Assembly: GCF_902686445.1 (NCBI RefSeq)
Contig: NC_062227.1
Coordinates: forward strand, 17,559,678-17,623,677
Reading direction: 5' to 3'
From: Sciurus carolinensis
Lineage: Eukaryota > Chordata > Mammalia > Rodentia > Sciuridae
DNA length: 64,000 nt
Shown piece by piece: positions 24,584 to 35,183 of the stretch. Below the pieces are notes generated by a model, which worked only from the letters and a program-made list of their open reading frames with translations, was not told where the DNA came from and made no database searches. The position numbers were made by a program, and so were the translations under genes. Numbering within the stretch: position 1 is the stretch's first letter; each line of letters opens with the position of its first letter.

Positions 24584-25841
24584 CCCAGAGCAGAGGTCAC
24601 TGGGAGGAAGTACCCAGCCTCTCTGCTCAGTCTCCAGCCTTCCCTGTGGGCATCGCCATGTCACCCTGCCTGGGGACCAGGGTGCCTGGCAAATGCCACC
24701 GTGTGTGGAGCGCCTTGGGATCCATGCCAGAAAACTTAGGCCAGGCAGGGCTCCTGGCAGGCGTGCTGGGTGTGGCCTGGGCCCCGGGCATCCTAAGGAA
24801 GAAGGGCAGGCAGTGGTTCCCGGACCTGTGGTTCTCAGATCAGGCAGGGTCCTGACCTCTCACCATGCTCCTGTAGGAGGAAGAAACAAACTAGCCCTCC
24901 GACCCTGGAAGGAGCAGTGTTTGGGGCTTCCATGGACCTTTTCCTCGTTAAAAACGCCATAAGATAGGTGGGTTTTCGCAGAAGTGGAGACCTAGAGCCA
25001 AAGCAGCCAGGGCATGGAGCAAGTGCTGAGTGCCCTCTGACTGGGTTCTCTTGGACCAGAGCCTGAGGTCACAGGCTGCTTCCTGGCAGGCAACCCCAGG
25101 GTGCACAGAGAGCAGGGCAGGGTGAGGTCCCACATGGTGTGTGCAGGCCACCACTGTGGGTGATGTCTGAGGAATGCCCAGATGCCACAGAAGGTCCCCA
25201 GCCTGTGTCCTGGTGCTCAGCCCAAAAGCCCCAAGGCCTGCCCTTCCCTGCCCTGCTCTGGAATGAGTGAGCTCTGGCAGGAGGGCAGAGCACTGATGGG
25301 ATGGGAGCTGACCTCTCAGGACACTGCGCCCAGGCCAGGGCCCAAGGTGGCCAGAGGGCGGCGCATGGTGCTGGCCCTCAATGCTGTACACTGGTACGAG
25401 CGTGTCCTCACACAGTGGGCAAGCCCCCTCCTGAGTCGTCCCTGCTCCCACACACCCCTTGGTGACTTTCTGGTGCCTGGCTTTTGTTTTCTTTTCACTT
25501 GGTCACCTGAAGTTCTCTCTGGAGAGCCATTTCCTGGAGGGCGTCCCCCCAGGGCATGTGTGAGAGTGTGGCCAGAAGAAGGCTCCTCATTCTGAGCCCT
25601 GCCTGGCCACTCACAGGCCAAGGCCAGGGCGGTGTCCCTCTCCCCTTCACTGTGGAGAAAAGTCGGGTGGGGAGTGCTGTGGGCAGTGCCAGGCTAAATC
25701 CCGGCTGCATGCTCATTAAGATCCTCAGGTAAATGGCACCCTAGGAGGGCGAGGCCTAGAGGACTGAGGAGGCTGGCCATGGGCCTCCCTAAGCGCTGCC
25801 TCTCCTCTGTGCCCCATGAGCCCCTCAGGAAAGAGAGCACA

Positions 25842-25853
25842 CCACCAGGGGGC
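25842..25853 (+). promoter_or_regulatory. CTCF-like motif
   Basis: CCACCAGGGGGC matches the CTCF core consensus CCASYAGRKGGC at every position. A single 12-base match in 64 kb can occur by chance, and no chromatin evidence is available. Confidence 0.35.
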
Positions 25854-27454
25854 AAGGAGGCAGAGACGCCCAGTTTAAGGGGGACAGGCCAGGACGCAGT
25901 GGGTGGGCAGGCAGGGTGGGTGCCAGGCACGGGCAGGGCAGAGTTGAGGTAGAGTCAGTGGACAGTTCCTGCAGGAGCTGAGAGTTAGCACTGGACTTGG
26001 TGGTCAGAAGCTCTACCACCATAGCTCAAAGCAGCCACAGGCAGACGAGGCTCCGGTAAAGTTCATGTACCCAGAGCGTTCAGTGGGTCAGACGTGGCCA
26101 CGGTTTGCGGACTCTGGTCTGAAAGAATCGGTTCTTCTTTCTCTCTCATCGTGTGGAATGGGAGTCACCACCCAGTACTGATGGGCATGGACAGCACACG
26201 GCCAGGGCTCAATGTCCCCCAGAGCCACCGCCATTTCCTCCCCCACAGCTCTGCAAGTGGTGCCCTGGAACTGGTTGGCCTGGGGACAGTGGTGGCCCCA
26301 CCCTGGTGGTCCTGCTGGCACTCTCAGCCACTGCTGCAGCCCTGAGGTCCCAGGTCCACTTCCCTGCCCCATGACGCAGATGGCCACCAGCCTGGGCAGA
26401 GGAGCCCTGGCTCTCAGCTGCCAAGACCATCCTGGCTGGGCCCCTCTTCCCCTGGCACAGTTGATTCGAGTCCCGTGTGGGTTGGTCTGGCCCCCAACAA
26501 ATGGCCCGTCCTCCAAATCCATCTCAGCCTTTCCTGGCACACCAGCCATCCCGACCTCTGTTTTTTTTATTGTTGTTTTTTTCCCCATATTTTAAAAATA
26601 ACACTGGTCCCTGCTGGGGTGGGCTTCCCTGCGCATGCTGCTGTTGGCAGGCTCAGCAGCATGAATCACCGCTGCCTGCTGGCTGCCTCCCGAGTGCCCA
26701 TTAGGGCCTCTGGGCCTTCCCTCCAGTGCCCCTTGATCGCTGGGTCAACAGTAGGCCAGCACTCTCTGGAAACTCAGGGGTCTAGGCCTCCCAGTTATGG
26801 AGATGCATCCCAGGCTGCACCCCATGGGACCGGAAAAGTGGCCACCTCCAAACTGTCACCTCAGTCCTGGGTCTTGCCACCAAGATGCAGAGGCTGTGAA
26901 ACTTTCCCAGCCATGGGTAGAGCCAGGTGACTGTTGGGGGCTCACATGATGGGTAGGGGCCTCAGAGTGGGGCTCTCAGAGCCCTGGGGTCTGGAGTGCT
27001 CCTCCTAATGGCAGCTGTTGGAAGAAACCTCGAGAAGCCTGAGCCCTTCAGAAGCTGCCTCCACATCTGTCTTCATCTCCACTGCCTCTGACGCTCGCCT
27101 GGCAGCTTCCCAGTGACTGGCAGCTCTGGCTCCACTGAGGAGTGAGCTCAAGGGAACGATGCAATTACTCTCTCAGAGAGGCACAAAGTGGGAAGCCAGG
27201 GAACTTCACCAGCTGACAGACCGGACACAGCCCGACCTTGGAGACCTCCCGTCATGTCCCCATGGAGTGTCTCTGGGCCCCACAGAGCCAGGCAGAACAC
27301 CCAGTGCCCCATGCAGGGCACAGGCACTAGGCAGGTGCCCCTCCCATGTCCCATGCCTGTGTCTGGTATTGAGGACCTGGGCCTGAGAGGCCAGGAGCAG
27401 AAGCCAGGCAGAGATGAATGGTCATTGGGAACTCCACCTGTCCCTGCTGACAGA

Positions 27455-27545
27455 TGTTTGTTACTGTGCACCTGCTGCATGCCAGGCACCATTGGTTCTG
27501 TTAGGGGTGCTGGCCATTTGGTAGTCCAGAGGAGACAGACTATAA
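27455..27545 (+). mobile_element. L2 3'-end fragment
   Basis: GTGCACCTGCTGCATGCCAG, GCACCATTGGTTCTGTTAGG, GGTGCTGGCC follow the L2 tail order. Confidence 0.55.
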
Positions 27546-28864
27546 ATACACAGGGCAGAACCCATGGTGGAAGCGACTTGGGCGGCACTGGGGAGGAGCC
27601 TGAAGCAGGTGGCATAGGTGCACGTCCTATGTGTAGGTGTAGACCCTCCCCTGTTGCCCGGCTCCCCTCACACTGACAGCCGTGCGTGGCCTCCATGTGC
27701 AGGCCTGGTGAGCAGGGCTCCTGGCCAGGGCAAGGTGTGTGGACCTGGCCCTGGGTGCACACAGCCCTGCAGTCACACTCCGTCTAGTCTCCTGCCCCTG
27801 AAGGACAGGTTCCCCCATGAGTGACTTTGCCACCTTCCACTGTTAGGCCTCCATCCCTGCGGAAAACAGCCACCTTTCAGTGGGGAATGCCCCTGAAGCA
27901 CACAGTGCCCATCCTGCTGCTGAGGGACACAGCACCCAGGCTGCAGCACGGGCGTGTGGGTGGGCATGTTGAAGTCTGTCCCTGTACAGTGACCCTGGGC
28001 TGCGGGCTTCCCAGTCACCTCGATACCGGGTGTCTGGTTTAGTGGTCAGCAGTCTAAGGCTCATGGCCGACCACTTGTTTCTACAAAGTGATATTTCCTG
28101 GCACAGGGCCATGCCGTTCATCACCCTGCCACTGGCCACTGTCCTGCCGCGTGGCAGAGTCGAGCAGTTGCAAAGTCAGCACTTGTGGCAGCCTCGCCCT
28201 TGTGGAGGAGCGTGTGCCTGGTCTCAGGGCAGTGCTGGTCACCACATCTTGGTGCTTTCCACTGCCTGTCACCACCGACCCCTCTACCTGCTCCGCTGCT
28301 CCAGGAGCAGGAACTGGTGCCCAGGCTTGTGAAGTAGGAGTAAGCAGGCCTTCGCCTGGGCGTGCAGCTCCAGGCATCCCTGCAGGCTTCATGTGGGTGC
28401 CCTTCCCTTCCTTACGGGCTCCTCCGACCCAGGGGAGGTGGTGACCACACCTGTGCCGACTGGAGTGCAGGAGGTGGCAGTGCGACAGGCCTTGCCCCAC
28501 TCTTGCTCTCCAGGTTTCTGTTCCAGCCCCCACTGTGGTACTGGCTCAAGTTCTAGTGGGTTCCTGAACCCACTAGTGGCTCCCAGAGCCACACGGCAGT
28601 CCCTGGAGGGTTCCCGTCCTGGGTGCCCTAAAGACGCCTGCAGACTCGTCTGGGTGCTGGGTGCATCACTTGGTGCTGCTCCAGAGAGGGCCACACCTCA
28701 GCAGACACCTGCTCCTGTTGGGGCTCCCCAGGCTCCCCAGGGAACTTCAGGAAGTGAACATGGTGTCAGTGAGTGGCCGGACTGCTTCTTGGTGCTCCCA
28801 TGATAAATTTTCTGCTGTCCAGTTTCCAGGACTCTGCCTGCCCATGTGTGTACCTCCAGGTCCC

Positions 28865-29060
28865 TGCAATGCACACCTGTGACCCCAGTGACTCAGGAGG
28901 CTGAGGCAGGAGGATTGCAAGTTCAAAGCCAGTCTCAGCAATTTAGCGAGGTCCTAAGCAACTGAGTGAGACCCTGTCTTTAGATAAAACTCAAAAGGGC
29001 TGGGGGTGCGGATCAGTGGGGAAGCCCCCTTGGGTTCAACCCCAGTGCCAGGAAAAGAAA
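28865..29060 (+). mobile_element. MEN-type SINE (B1-like + ID-like dimer)
   Basis: The left half is B1/7SL-like: CACACCTGTGACCCCAGTGA, CTCAGGAGGCTGAGGCAGGA, GGATTGCAAGTTCAAAGCC, ending GAGACCCTGTCTTTAGATAA. The right half is ID-like: GGGCTGGGGGTGCGGATCAG and TTGGGTTCAACCCCAGTGCC. An A-rich tail ends it. The dimer is diagnostic for squirrel-family rodents and is the best species clue in the window. Confidence 0.9.
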
Positions 29061-32000
29061 ACCTTCGACACCCCATGTGCTCCCCGAGCGCTCTCAGCCT
29101 TTGAGATGGCACTTCTCTCCCTTCCCCTGTCCATCCTCTGGACTCCTCCACCTGCCGTCGGGAAGATGGATGTCCTTGGAAGATTCATGTCACTTGTTGG
29201 TGTTAGGATGGCCATGCCTCGTTCAGAAGAACAGTGCAAGGTGACGTGGAGCTGCTTGGCATCCACAGTGAGGTGTCCTTGTTCAGGTTCTGAGCATTGA
29301 AATGGACCCCAAAGATGTGAGATGTACCCTTTCTGTGTGCATATTGCATGGAGTGAGAATGGGAACCCAGCAGAGCTCACCAGCCCCTCGAGATGGAGTG
29401 GCCCTCCTGATCCAGCCTCCTGAGCCAGCCTCCTGAGCCAGCCTCCTGAGCCAGCCTCCTGAGCCAGGCCTGAGGTGGTGGGGAGTCCTCCTGCTGGGGC
29501 CTACTGGAGACTGGGTGCAACCACCTGCTGTTGTGGGGGAGCTCACCCCATTTCCTCTTTCACCCCACACGTGGCTCCACGTTCCTGGGACCCCAACTAC
29601 ATAGTGGCAACTCCAGGTGTAGTCTAATTGGTGTCAGAGGTTTCTGGATTTGGGGTGATGTGGAACAGTCCCAGGGGCCAGAGGCTGAGCCTCCGTGGTC
29701 CTTCTAGGAACAGCAGAAACAGGAGACCGGCAGAGCAAGGCGGGGCACGGGAGAGCCAGTCATCACCATGGCTGTGACCTCAGGACATTCATGGTTCCTG
29801 GAATTGTCCTGGTGAGGCCGGGCATGGTGGAGAGGAAAGCAAATGGCAAGGCGTGCTGCAGATGAATTCCTGAGCTGGATTTTTCTCCACCTTTCTTTTG
29901 ATTTTTGTTCCTCCTTCTCCCAAACATTGGCAGTGGACAATGACCCCGAAGAATGCTGAGTCCGGTCTCAGTGTCCACCTCTGCCTGGCCACGCTCTCGT
30001 GACGATTTCATCAGCCTGAATTATCCACTTTATTTTCTTGTAATGGGATCAGCCCTACATGCAGCAGCGGGCAGGGCATCTCTGTGGGTCTCATCAACTC
30101 GCTCCACAGAGGCAGGACCCACCGGCATGTGCGCCCCCAGCCAGAGGGGGTCTCCATGTGCCTCATGGAAAGGAAGGGAGTGGGAGCTGTTCCCAACCTG
30201 GCTCAGCCCCGGGTCAGGACAGGGTGTTCCTTCTGGGGATAGTTTCTTCTCATTGTCTTGCAAACTAGTCAGACAAGCATGTGAGACAGAGAACTGTTCC
30301 TCTGCCACAGCCTGGAAATTGCCTCGTCAGGTTGGTCCCTTGAGTCTGGGTCCCCTGTCTACCTCGCTCCTTGCTGGGTCCCCAGGACCCACCAGGAGGG
30401 GTCTCCTGTGCCCAGGCTGCTCCTTCTCAGCTCACACCAGGAAGACCTGGGAGGTGTCGCTTGCTCAGCACCAGGGCATCTTCCTGGGGTCAAGGGCATT
30501 CGTAACAACAGTGCCCACTAACACAGCTCCTGACAGGTGCCAGGGACCAGAGGTCATGCGCAGTGAGGTGACGATTCCCACTTCACAGATGATTGAAAAC
30601 GGGCCTCAGGAAGATGGCAGCAAGTGCAGCCGCCTGCAGACTCTGGGGCTTCGGGGCTTCGGCGACTCGCCTCCCTGTCAGAACCAGGCTCCCTGCAAAT
30701 GCTGCCCAGTGTGAAGTGCCTGGCAGGTTAGAGACAGACCTGTCACCTCTGCATGCCGTGCCTGCCTGCCACAGTGACCACCTTACTTCCTCCTCCCTCC
30801 CCTGTCTCCCCAGCAGAGCCTTGAGTGGTGCTGATGGGTTTTCTTATTTGGGTGGGGGGGCTGCGGCCAGAGGAGTTTGAGGAACACTGTGTCTGCTTGA
30901 TCCCCAGGTGAACCTCCAAGCTGCTCACGGCCAAGGCCCTGACAGGTCTGCAGCAGGGATGCATGCCAAGTGGACAGCACCCCGGCCACTGGGTCCCAGG
31001 GTAGTCTATTGTCCCGCATGCCTCTGATGTGCCAGAGGTTGGTGGTGATGGCCTATTTGAAGGGCTTTTAATGCCAAGAGGTGTGGCCATTTTCTCTCAC
31101 CTCTAGAGGAAACAGAAGAAGCCTGTGACTGGCCCTGACACAGCCCGTCCTGCTCTGCGTCCCTGGTGGCAGCAGACTTCCTCAGCAGGGCCGTGAGTGC
31201 AGGTGAGGAGGAGGCACCCAGAGACCCTCCCCAGGGGCTTCATCACTCAACTGGCCTCTGGTTCTCCCAGCAGGTCCAGAGAGAAATCAGGACTCCTGTC
31301 CTGGGAGCAGGAGGCCCAGCTTGGTGCCTGCCTGGCGCCTGCCCACTAAGCATTATACCGCCCGGAGCAGCGGGAAGAGAGCTCAGTGTCTCTGCAGAGC
31401 TCTCTCCCTCCTCTGCTTCCTTCCCCAGCCCACCTCTGCCCCCAGGAGGGAGAGACACAGGGTGATTAAGGCCTTTTCATTTGTGCCCAGGGCCAGGGCT
31501 GCAGGGTGGACAGGGACACAGCTGCAGAGGGAGTCAGCTGGGCACCTGGTGCAACCTGGCTTCATGCACCAGACTTGAAATGGCCCGGCACCTCCCATCC
31601 CACAAGAAATTAGAAACGTGACAACAAACTCCAATCGTCACAAACCCAGGAACTTCCACCAATCACGGGACCACAATCACATGCCCTGCCTGCAGAGGGG
31701 GTGGGGTAGGGTAATTGGTGCATCCAGGTGAGTGGTGAAATTGGAAGAGCAAGGTGTGATCGCAGGGCGGGAGGCCTGTTCAAGGGCCTGGTGGCCTCCT
31801 CATTCACAGCTTTGGATATTTGCTATTTTGTGGTTTCCAATATCCACACAGTGGGGAGCAACTGGGGAGGAGGACCCTGTCCTGCCAGGTCCTGCCCCCG
31901 GGCCACCTGCCAAGCCTGTCCCCTGGCCTTCACCCTGGGAGGCAGGTTCCTGCAGAACTTCCCTGGGAGGGCTTCTGACCTGGCATCGGAGCGACCTCAC

Positions 32001-34900
32001 AGTGGCCTGGCCGTGTTTTGATCTCGCCTATCTCCCGGAGCTCATGGAGCTTTGTCGGTTTCTCCCCCAGCCTTTCTTTCCCTCCTCTTAATTCTCTCCC
32101 CATATCTCTCTGCCATCATAAGCATTGGCCTGACATGATCCCACATGCTCTCGCCAGTGTTCTGGGTCACCCAGGACAGGACAGGAGCGCTCCTGGCCTC
32201 GGGTCCCAGGGCTGTGGATGTGGCCATCAGCCATCTCTCGGGCCCTTGGTTTTCTCAACTGTAAGCCAAGAGCTGGCGTTGCTCTCATGCTCAGTTGCTG
32301 TCACCCTGAAGGTGGTGTGTCTCAAAGACCCAGCCCTGGCAGGCCCTCCTTTGGTGGCAGCAGTGATGGCCTACTGAAGCCTCAGGACACTGGGTGCTGA
32401 AGCCAGGTGCTTCTGAAAGTGTCTGCAGATGCCAGAAAGTTCCTTCTGGATCCAGTCCCATCCTCCAGCTTCACCATACCCCATTCACCAGAGTGGCTCC
32501 CCTGTAGCTGCCAGGGCCTCCAGACACAGCTTTTCACTGGCTCTGCCCTCCCTGAGACTCCCGCTTCCCATCTCTGCTGAGTTCTCTGGTGGACCCAGAG
32601 CCCCTGCTGAGCTCTGCAGCATCCCCTCCACTGGCCGCAGATGCCCAACTCTGCCAGCCCCTCCTCCCAGCTCTTCCCCACCTCTTCATTATCTCCTCGT
32701 CTTTCTCCAGAACTTGGGCTGCTTACCATGCAGGAAGCATCCAGCTCCATGGTGCTTCAGAGGACGAAGTGACCTCAACAGGCCCCTCTCTCCCCCTCTC
32801 CCCTCTCCCCTCTCCCCTTCCCACCCTTCCCTTTCTGGCTTATACACACACAGGCTGGCTCGTCAGAAATCATGGCTAGGAAACCGGGCAGAAATCAAGG
32901 ACACACAGGGCCAAGGCTGTGGGCCCTGTGGGCTACATCGGATTTCCACAGGACTGGACGGAAGGCTCAGGCATCTCCCTCCTGCCCTGTGTCTGGAACT
33001 GTGGGGCTATTTCCTGCCTTCCCCAGGACTGAAGTCAGCTCTGCATCCATGGTGGCCGCATGAGGCTTTCCTGACCCTGCTTACAGGGCCTCCTGCCTCA
33101 TGTTAACCTGGCCAAGCCTCCAATAAAAAGAGACTGTGCTCCTGCAAGTGGCTGTGCTGAAGGGCAGGCAGAGTGTCCAGGTTGGGTCTTCACTCACTCC
33201 AGCTCTGCTGCCCTGAGCTGGTCCCAACTGTACCCTGGGGAAGGACTGTTGACAGACATGTCTGCATGGACCCCGTCCGCTGCCTGGGAGGGCAGGCATC
33301 AGTCCCAAGTGGCAGTGTCCCCTGGGGCTACCATTGCCTGTTTGTTGGGCTCTCCAGGTGTCCCCTCAGAGCTGGGGCACCGTGCTGCTTGCTGCAGATG
33401 CAGGGTGACAAGATCACTGTGGTTTCCACGATGCACAGGTGACCTCAGCCCCGTGGAGAACAGGGAACTGGATGTCCACCCACCCCACAGTGTCCAGGGC
33501 CACAGCCAGCCAAGCCTTGGGGAGGTCAGGAAAGGCTGTTCTGGGCTAGTGGAGACCAGGGCTGTTGGGGGACCAGAGCCCTCTGTCCCCACCAGCAGAC
33601 ACTGGGCCTTGTAGCCACCACACACATCACCCCTGGGGCCCCAGTCCCCTCTGAAGAAATCAGAGCTACAGAATCATGTATCCAAATGTGCTACCAGGGA
33701 ACTTGTCTACCAAGCCCCCAGCAGAGGCACAGGGACTTGGAGAAGTGGTGAGAGGCGGCATTTCTGTCATGGGATATGCTGGCCTATAGGTGAGAGAATA
33801 AAGCAGGTTTTGTGGGCTGGCCTCCTCTGCTCTCCAACCTCACCACCTTGTCCCACCTGCGTGGCCTCTGTCCCCAACCCTGGCCCCCCCTCCAGATGGA
33901 CAAGGAGCCTCCTCACAGCGGGAAGACTGACGGGCTAGCTCTGGCTCCTCCCGTCCCAGGAGGCTGGCACAGCCACCAGTGCCTTTCCTAATCACCCGTG
34001 CAGAGGAGTAGCCAGGAGGGGCAGAGCTGCCCAGAGCTCTGGGGAGACGTGCGGATTCATTTTGAGGATTCATAATGCTGCGTTTGCACATTGTCCTGCC
34101 TCCAGAAATTGGACTGGCAGATGCCTGGTCATGCTGGCAGGGCCACAGGTTAACGCCTCAGATTTAGCTTATGTCATTTCTCCAGAGTTTACAGCCTTTG
34201 CTGTGTTTTTTCCCAGTCAGTCTTTGGCCCTGAAGTATCCAAGGCCATCAGGGCCAGGTGGGCGCCCAGTAGGCCACACATGTGTGGAGATTTTCAAATC
34301 AAGTAACACCTCTCTTCAGATGCCGGGCCCATTAAATATTTATTGGCAGCAAATTGTGCATATTTATTTGATAAATGGACCTTAGGAAGGGGCTGGGGTG
34401 GGCAGCGAGATGACAAGGCCAGGGAGGCCCAAGGAAGCCTAGTCCTTTCGGCCTGGCTGCTCTCGGAGCTTCAGCTCATGGGGGAGCAGGCGATGGTGTC
34501 TGGTCATGTTTGCCTGTGTGATTCCTGTGGAGGAGCTTGGTGTCCTCCAGAGCTCTGCTGGCTTTGGCTCAGACAGCAGAGGAAGGCTCGGGGAGGGACG
34601 TGGGGTGTGGGGTACGGAGCTTGTGTCAATTCAGCCTGAGCCCCGTGGGCACCTCCCAGGTCCTGCCTGCTCAGTATGGGGTTCCCAGCTGGACATGGAG
34701 GCAGACTGGACCCCAGGCCCAGAACCTGGGGCCTCCCTGGCCTGGCCACACATGCACAAGTCTGGGCTCCCCCAGCAAACGGTTTCCCTGTCGGGAAGGG
34801 AAGGACGGGTGAACCAGAGCCTGCAGCATCTTGGAGTGGAACCGAAAATTCCCATCAGCATCCCCCTGACCATTCCCTGCCTGACCTGCTTGCTGCCCAG
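29061..34900. other. GC-rich non-coding stretch
   Basis: No gene recognised. It contains a 13-base tandem repeat (29403), a CT-rich run (32785-32830) and isolated AATAAA signals near 33122 and 33788 without a recognisable upstream exon. AT-richer text at 34140-34385 is a candidate conserved element. Confidence 0.45.
29403..29468. repeat. 13-base tandem repeat, about five units
   Basis: Unit CCAGCCTCCTGAG starts at 29412, 29425, 29438 and 29451, with a diverged unit before and a partial one after. Confidence 0.9.
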
Positions 34901-34980
34901 GGCCAGGAAAAAGAGGGTGCACCCCCAGACCATGCTGCCTGTGGGCCTAACTCACTGTGTCGCGCGAGACTGGAGCTCCT
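34901..34980 (+). pseudogene. RBM19: RBM19-like exon, frameshifted
   Basis: A TTGCTGCCCAG acceptor precedes codons for ARKK, which matches the RBM19 linker before its last RRM as I remember the human protein. Further on, TCGCGCGAGACTGGAGCTC matches the DNA for the SREIREL stretch, but only with small deletions that break the frame. A GT follows at 34981. RBM19 is the nucleolar multi-RRM protein (yeast Mrd1 relative) needed for pre-rRNA processing. The frame damage means this exon cannot give the normal protein. Identification rests on position (98 bases before the clear next exon) as well as on short matches. Confidence 0.55.
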
Positions 34981-35077
34981 GTCTCCAAACCCGGAGGCAC
35001 TGTCGGGAGACCTCCTGCCACCCCTGCCTCCTCTGCGGGCCTCAGTGCTCAGACCCCCATTTGCCTTTTGTTTCCAG

Positions 35078-35183
35078 CACCTTCGGGGAGCTGAAGACGG
35101 TGCGCTTGCCAAAGAAGATGGCTGGGACGGGCACACACAGGGTCTTTGGCTTCGTGGACTTCCTCACGAAGCAGGATGCCAAG
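35078..35183 (+). pseudogene. RBM19: RBM19-like exon, last RRM
   Basis: Acceptor TTTGTTTCCAG, 106 bases, donor AAG/GTAAGA. It encodes 35 residues starting TFGELKTVRLPKKM and ending DFLTKQDAK, close to the core of the C-terminal RRM of RBM19. RNP1 reads RVFGFVDF where the RRM rule is Arg-Gly-Phe-Gly-Phe, so the near-invariant glycine is Val. Splice signals are good and the frame is open, so on its own it could pass as real. The frameshifted exon before it and the lack of the expected next exon make a decayed partial gene copy more likely. The alternative is the true gene with an unusual RRM and an unseen exon. Confidence 0.75.

Larger units (their letters stand above)
21061..28864. other. GC-rich non-coding stretch
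   Basis: No gene recognised, including the long plus-strand frame 22862-23866. Listed inside: a MIR at 21420, a 20-base duplication at 24545, a CTCF-like site at 25842 and an L2 tail at 27455. Confidence 0.5.

Noticed and set aside
32429..33106. 225-codon Ser/Pro-rich frame
   Set aside because: Produced by CT-rich sequence (TCTCCCC runs). No domain.
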